Shown here in pieces: positions 61,424 to 64,000 of a DNA stretch of 64,000 bases. Each line of letters starts with the position of its first letter. The stretch's first letter is position 1. Source of the stretch: Ecytonucleospora hepatopenaei (lineage: Eukaryota; Microsporidia; Enterocytozoonidae); contig JAPMUG010000001.1 of assembly GCA_026692725.1 (NCBI GenBank), positions 682,001 through 746,000 of the forward strand. Direction: 5' to 3'. The position numbers and the translations under genes were made by a program. The notes under the pieces were generated by a model, which made no database searches, had not been told where the DNA came from, and was given only the letters and a program-made list of their open reading frames with translations.

Positions 61424-62614
61424 ATGGATAAAAACACCATAAATAATGATAACGATCATTTTAGACAGGTAAACGGTAAGAAAAAGTCCTTTTGCTTAAA
61501 TGGATTAGAAAAAACTAACAAAATAATTATTAAAAATAATAAAAAATACATTGAACTAAATAAACCAGAAGATTTTATATATGACATGGGTGATTTATAT
61601 GTTTTATTTGACGAAAGACTAAATTATAAGGAAGTGGTTGGCAATATTCCTGCCAATATTTTAGAAAATATGAACGCTTTTAATAACCAAGAAATTTTAG
61701 CTTATGTTTCCTTTCTTGAGGCCAATCTGAATGTATTTTGCCAAGGAAAAAAACCAGAAATACAAAGTATTGATAAAGAAGAAGAATTCTTTGATCGTTG
61801 TAATGAAACACATTCAGAAAATGTGACTGCTTTTACAAAAGTACCATTTGATAAGGACATGGTGGAATTACAAAAACATAAGTTTTCTCTAAATACTTCT
61901 GTGACTGGAAATATAAAGATGGATTTATATAAAGAAAACATTTTTATGTTTACATGTGATGAATTACATGCAAACGTAAAATGTAAAAGATGTTTTGCAG
62001 TAAATGCTTTAAAATCAGGGGAAAACACAACGTTTTCATGTGAAAAATGTAAATCTTCTTTATTGTTTAATTACATTCCTGTCTTTAATCCTGACCACTT
62101 GGGTCTTCTTCAACTAAAGAACTGTGACTTGATTGTGTTTAATGCATGTAATTTTCAGATAAGCTGTGAAAAATGCGACATGTCATATTTTACTAAAAAG
62201 ATGACTGTAAATGAAAGATTCTCCTGTAAATGTTTTAAATGTTTTACACCTCTTCGTTTTTGTGTGGAAAATTTACGTATTATTACAGGCAAAAAAGTTT
62301 TAATAAAAGAAGGAAGTGAATTGCCAGAAAAAGGTACATGTAAGCATTATCCAAAATCTCAAAGATGGTTTCGATTTCCATGTTGTAATTCACTTTTTCC
62401 CTGTGATGTTTGCCATGATGAAAAAACAAACCATACTTCTGAATATGCAAATAAAATGGTGTGTGGGTTGTGTTCAAAAGAACAAAGTGTAAAAACAAAC
62501 TGTGAGTGTGGAATGTCAATGTTCAAAAAACATTCTCAGTTTTGGGAAGGTGGAAAAGGAAATAGAAACAAAAATACACTAAGTAAAAAAGACAGTCGTA
62601 AAAATAAAAAATAA
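61424..62614 (+). CDS. CHY-type zinc-finger protein
   Basis: The 396-residue protein ends in a CHY zinc finger at residues ~300-375. GTCKHYPKSQRWFRFPCCN is followed by FPCDVCHDEKTNH, then MVCGLCSKEQSVKTNCECG, then FWEGGKGNR and a basic tail. The FWEGG-x-x-x-R ending is the form seen in a conserved fungal and animal CHY protein group, distinct from the ligase RCHY1 because no RING follows. A middle region has two more Cys pairs (CKRC...CEKC, CEKC...CKCF) that could bind zinc. The N-terminal ~150 residues are unassigned. The ATG at 61424 follows ACCCTTGAAATACATATTG. The role is unknown; Hot13-like redox or zinc handling is possible. Confidence 0.75.
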   Translation: MDKNTINNDNDHFRQVNGKKKSFCLNGLEKTNKIIIKNNKKYIELNKPEDFIYDMGDLYVLFDERLNYKEVVGNIPANILENMNAFNNQEILAYVSFLEANLNVFCQGKKPEIQSIDKEEEFFDRCNETHSENVTAFTKVPFDKDMVELQKHKFSLNTSVTGNIKMDLYKENIFMFTCDELHANVKCKRCFAVNALKSGENTTFSCEKCKSSLLFNYIPVFNPDHLGLLQLKNCDLIVFNACNFQISCEKCDMSYFTKKMTVNERFSCKCFKCFTPLRFCVENLRIITGKKVLIKEGSELPEKGTCKHYPKSQRWFRFPCCNSLFPCDVCHDEKTNHTSEYANKMVCGLCSKEQSVKTNCECGMSMFKKHSQFWEGGKGNRNKNTLSKKDSRKNKK

Positions 62615-62671
62615 ATATATTTTTTTACATATTCTCTAAATAAAATATAATTTATAGTTTAAAAATATTTA

Positions 62672-63739
62672 TTAAGTAAAAACTGAAACATTATTATTAG
62701 GTATTTTATATTTAAACAACACGTTTTTGGATGTAGCAAAAGGCCATTTTGTATTTTGTGTCACTGTAAATGTCACTTTATAATATGAAAACTTTGTAAA
62801 ATCAACTTTTTTAAGATTCTCTACAAATGTTGAAGTCCTAAAAGCATTCATGTATTCCAAAAAGCAATTTAAATTTTTTGAATTGTGCATGCTTTTTAAG
62901 TCTATTCTATACAATCTATCTTTTTCTTTTTTGCTAAATTTATTTTTTGTTTTCTTCATTTCTGATTTAAATTCACATGGAAATTCAATATCAAACTTTA
63001 CGTTTTCTATTATCAAGTGCATTTTGTTATTCTTTATCATGCCATTAACAATTGTTTTTAAATCAAAAAAATTAATGGTTTCGTGCTTTGATATGTTAAA
63101 CAACCATGAAATAAAATCCCCACGATATGTTTTTGTGGTTACAGCTGTATGCAACATAATCATTTCATTGCTCATTGCTTTCAGTAGAACCGTCTCTTCA
63201 GTCATTATATATATTGAAATGTCGTTTAAAAAATCAGAAAAATCGTTTTTAATGCTTTTGCTGCTCCAATGCACATATTCCCTGAAAAATTCAGAAAGTC
63301 TAAGTTTTTTTAATTTTGAAAGCGATATCGTTTTAATAGGAAATATTTTTGTCTCTTCTTTATTTTTATCCTTCACAAACAGCAAACTTTTTTGAATATC
63401 GACAAACATTTCTATGTTCATGCTCTTGCACCCATTTAATAAATTTCTAAAAAACACTTTTTTATTTTCATCATCCATTGCCTCAATTTCATCATCAGTT
63501 ATCGTATAACTCTTTAAAGTATCACTGTAAATTGTAATAAATGTTCTTTTTTTATCATGAGATACTTTTTTTATTACATCAAATTTATACTTTGCTTTAG
63601 AATGTTCAATTCCTGAATTTATATACAAGACTTGCTTGTTAAAATATAAAAGCATTACTGATAACAACGCACATATTAAAAATAAACTCAAAAAACTGAA
63701 TATTTTTTTGTAAAACCTTTTTAAGGGTTTTAAATACAT
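62672..63739 (-). CDS. single-pass membrane protein, 355 aa, unknown
   Basis: After a basic N-terminus (MYLKPLKRFYKK) there is one membrane segment at residues ~13-34 (IFSFLSLFLICALLSVMLLYF). A ~320-residue domain follows that alternates strands and helices and contains KKRTFITIYSDTLKSYTIT and KMHLIIENVKFDIEFP. The charge pattern predicts a type II protein with the large domain in the ER lumen or outside. It could be an LEA2- or Tag1-like lipid-transfer or vacuolar protein, but no motif decides. TTTTGACCCTTTTATG is the start element. Confidence 0.65.
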   Translation of the reverse strand: MYLKPLKRFYKKIFSFLSLFLICALLSVMLLYFNKQVLYINSGIEHSKAKYKFDVIKKVSHDKKRTFITIYSDTLKSYTITDDEIEAMDDENKKVFFRNLLNGCKSMNIEMFVDIQKSLLFVKDKNKEETKIFPIKTISLSKLKKLRLSEFFREYVHWSSKSIKNDFSDFLNDISIYIMTEETVLLKAMSNEMIMLHTAVTTKTYRGDFISWLFNISKHETINFFDLKTIVNGMIKNNKMHLIIENVKFDIEFPCEFKSEMKKTKNKFSKKEKDRLYRIDLKSMHNSKNLNCFLEYMNAFRTSTFVENLKKVDFTKFSYYKVTFTVTQNTKWPFATSKNVLFKYKIPNNNVSVFT

Positions 63740-63808
63740 AAAAGGGTCAAAATAAAAAATGTTTTACATATCATTTATTGAGTTTATATTAAAAATTTGA
63801 CATGCACT

Positions 63809-64000
63809 TTAGTTATCGCTTGATGCAACAATTACAGCTGAAAACCTAGTTGTATACTTTTTGATCAAAATATAGTACATTAACCTTCTTGCTATTTTCT
63901 TTCCATCCTCATTAAGCTTATTAAGGCGTTTTATGGAAATAAAAATTTGACCTTCGCAATCCTCAACAAATGCCTCTGTTTCTTCAGGTGCCATGTTACT
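63809..64000 (-). CDS. partial gene at right window edge, C-terminal part
   Basis: The minus-strand frame is open from the window end to TAA at 63809. An ATG at 63994 could be the start (MAPEETEAFVEDCEGQIFI) or an internal Met, because the codons upstream of it to the edge remain open. The visible ~61 residues look like a helical C-terminus with a strand ending (FSAVIVASSDN). I do not recognise it. Confidence 0.5.
   Translation of the reverse strand, partial: SNMAPEETEAFVEDCEGQIFISIKRLNKLNEDGKKIARRLMYYILIKKYTTRFSAVIVASSDN

Noticed and set aside
62850..63395. Plus-strand frame of 181 codons opposite the 62672-63739 membrane protein
   Set aside because: Antisense to a gene that has a proper ACCC start element and a clear membrane segment; its composition is low-complexity Phe/Leu/Ser.
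1..64000. Transposons, insertion sequences, CRISPR arrays, rRNA genes, telomere repeats, viral genes
   Set aside because: None was seen: no transposase or reverse-transcriptase motifs, no regularly spaced repeats, no rRNA-like GC-rich blocks.

Overview
This window looks like nuclear chromosome sequence from a microsporidian, an obligate intracellular relative of fungi. It is very AT-rich. About 60 genes are packed into 64 kb, none with a visible intron, and neighbouring genes are often 2-70 bp apart. Nearly every start codon has a short pyrimidine element, usually CCC or ACCCTT, 0-20 bp upstream; this fits the CCC/GGG-like start signal described for microsporidia. Many proteins are shorter than their fungal or animal counterparts. 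Lineage markers are an ATP/ADP translocase of the bacterial parasite type, a type 2 methionine aminopeptidase, two mitosomal-type ABC half-transporters and a compact cap methyltransferase. I cannot name the species.

Layout. 1-10.9 kb: CPSF100-like protein, MSH6, a coiled-coil protein, a SANTA-domain (centromere) protein, ribosomal protein uL15, NIP7, tRNA-His, a Rad51-paralogue-like protein and a CLASP-like TOG protein. 10.9-20.2 kb: orphan membrane proteins, CPSF73 endonuclease, coatomer gamma, UDP-glucose pyrophosphorylase, a GDP-mannose transporter and three tiny genes. 20.5-25.1 kb: two adjacent ABC half-transporters, then a polytopic membrane protein. 25.3-36.8 kb: TAF4, an importin-7-type karyopherin, CCT-eta, RPA1, a Tim50/NIF-like protein, a small protein ending in a PCNA-binding motif and proteasome alpha1. 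36.8-46.3 kb: a divergent MutS homologue, protein O-mannosyltransferase, ATP/ADP translocase, uracil-DNA glycosylase, a UTP10 remnant, an E2-binding HECT-like protein and the 25-residue ribosomal protein eL41. 46.3-64 kb: RPN10, glyoxalase II, uS12, cap methyltransferase, cofilin, Rho GTPase, a REI1-like zinc-finger protein, inorganic pyrophosphatase, a kinesin-14, MetAP2, POLA2, NAT10/KRE33, a CHY zinc-finger protein, a membrane protein and a truncated gene.

How the genes fit together. Most are housekeeping: mRNA 3' processing and capping, ribosome assembly (NIP7, REI1, KRE33, UTP10), DNA replication and repair, proteasome, COPI traffic, and O-mannosylation with its GDP-mannose supply. No transposon, insertion sequence, rRNA, CRISPR array or phage gene is visible. 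The most notable observations are the ABC pair in which only one partner keeps the catalytic Walker B glutamate and H-loop histidine, a SANTA-domain protein, a Rho GTPase without a CAAX box, a uracil glycosylase with an altered intercalation loop, a UTP10 reduced to its N-terminal domain, a C-terminal PIP-box protein, and a gene whose only plausible ATG is out of frame by one base at an A run.
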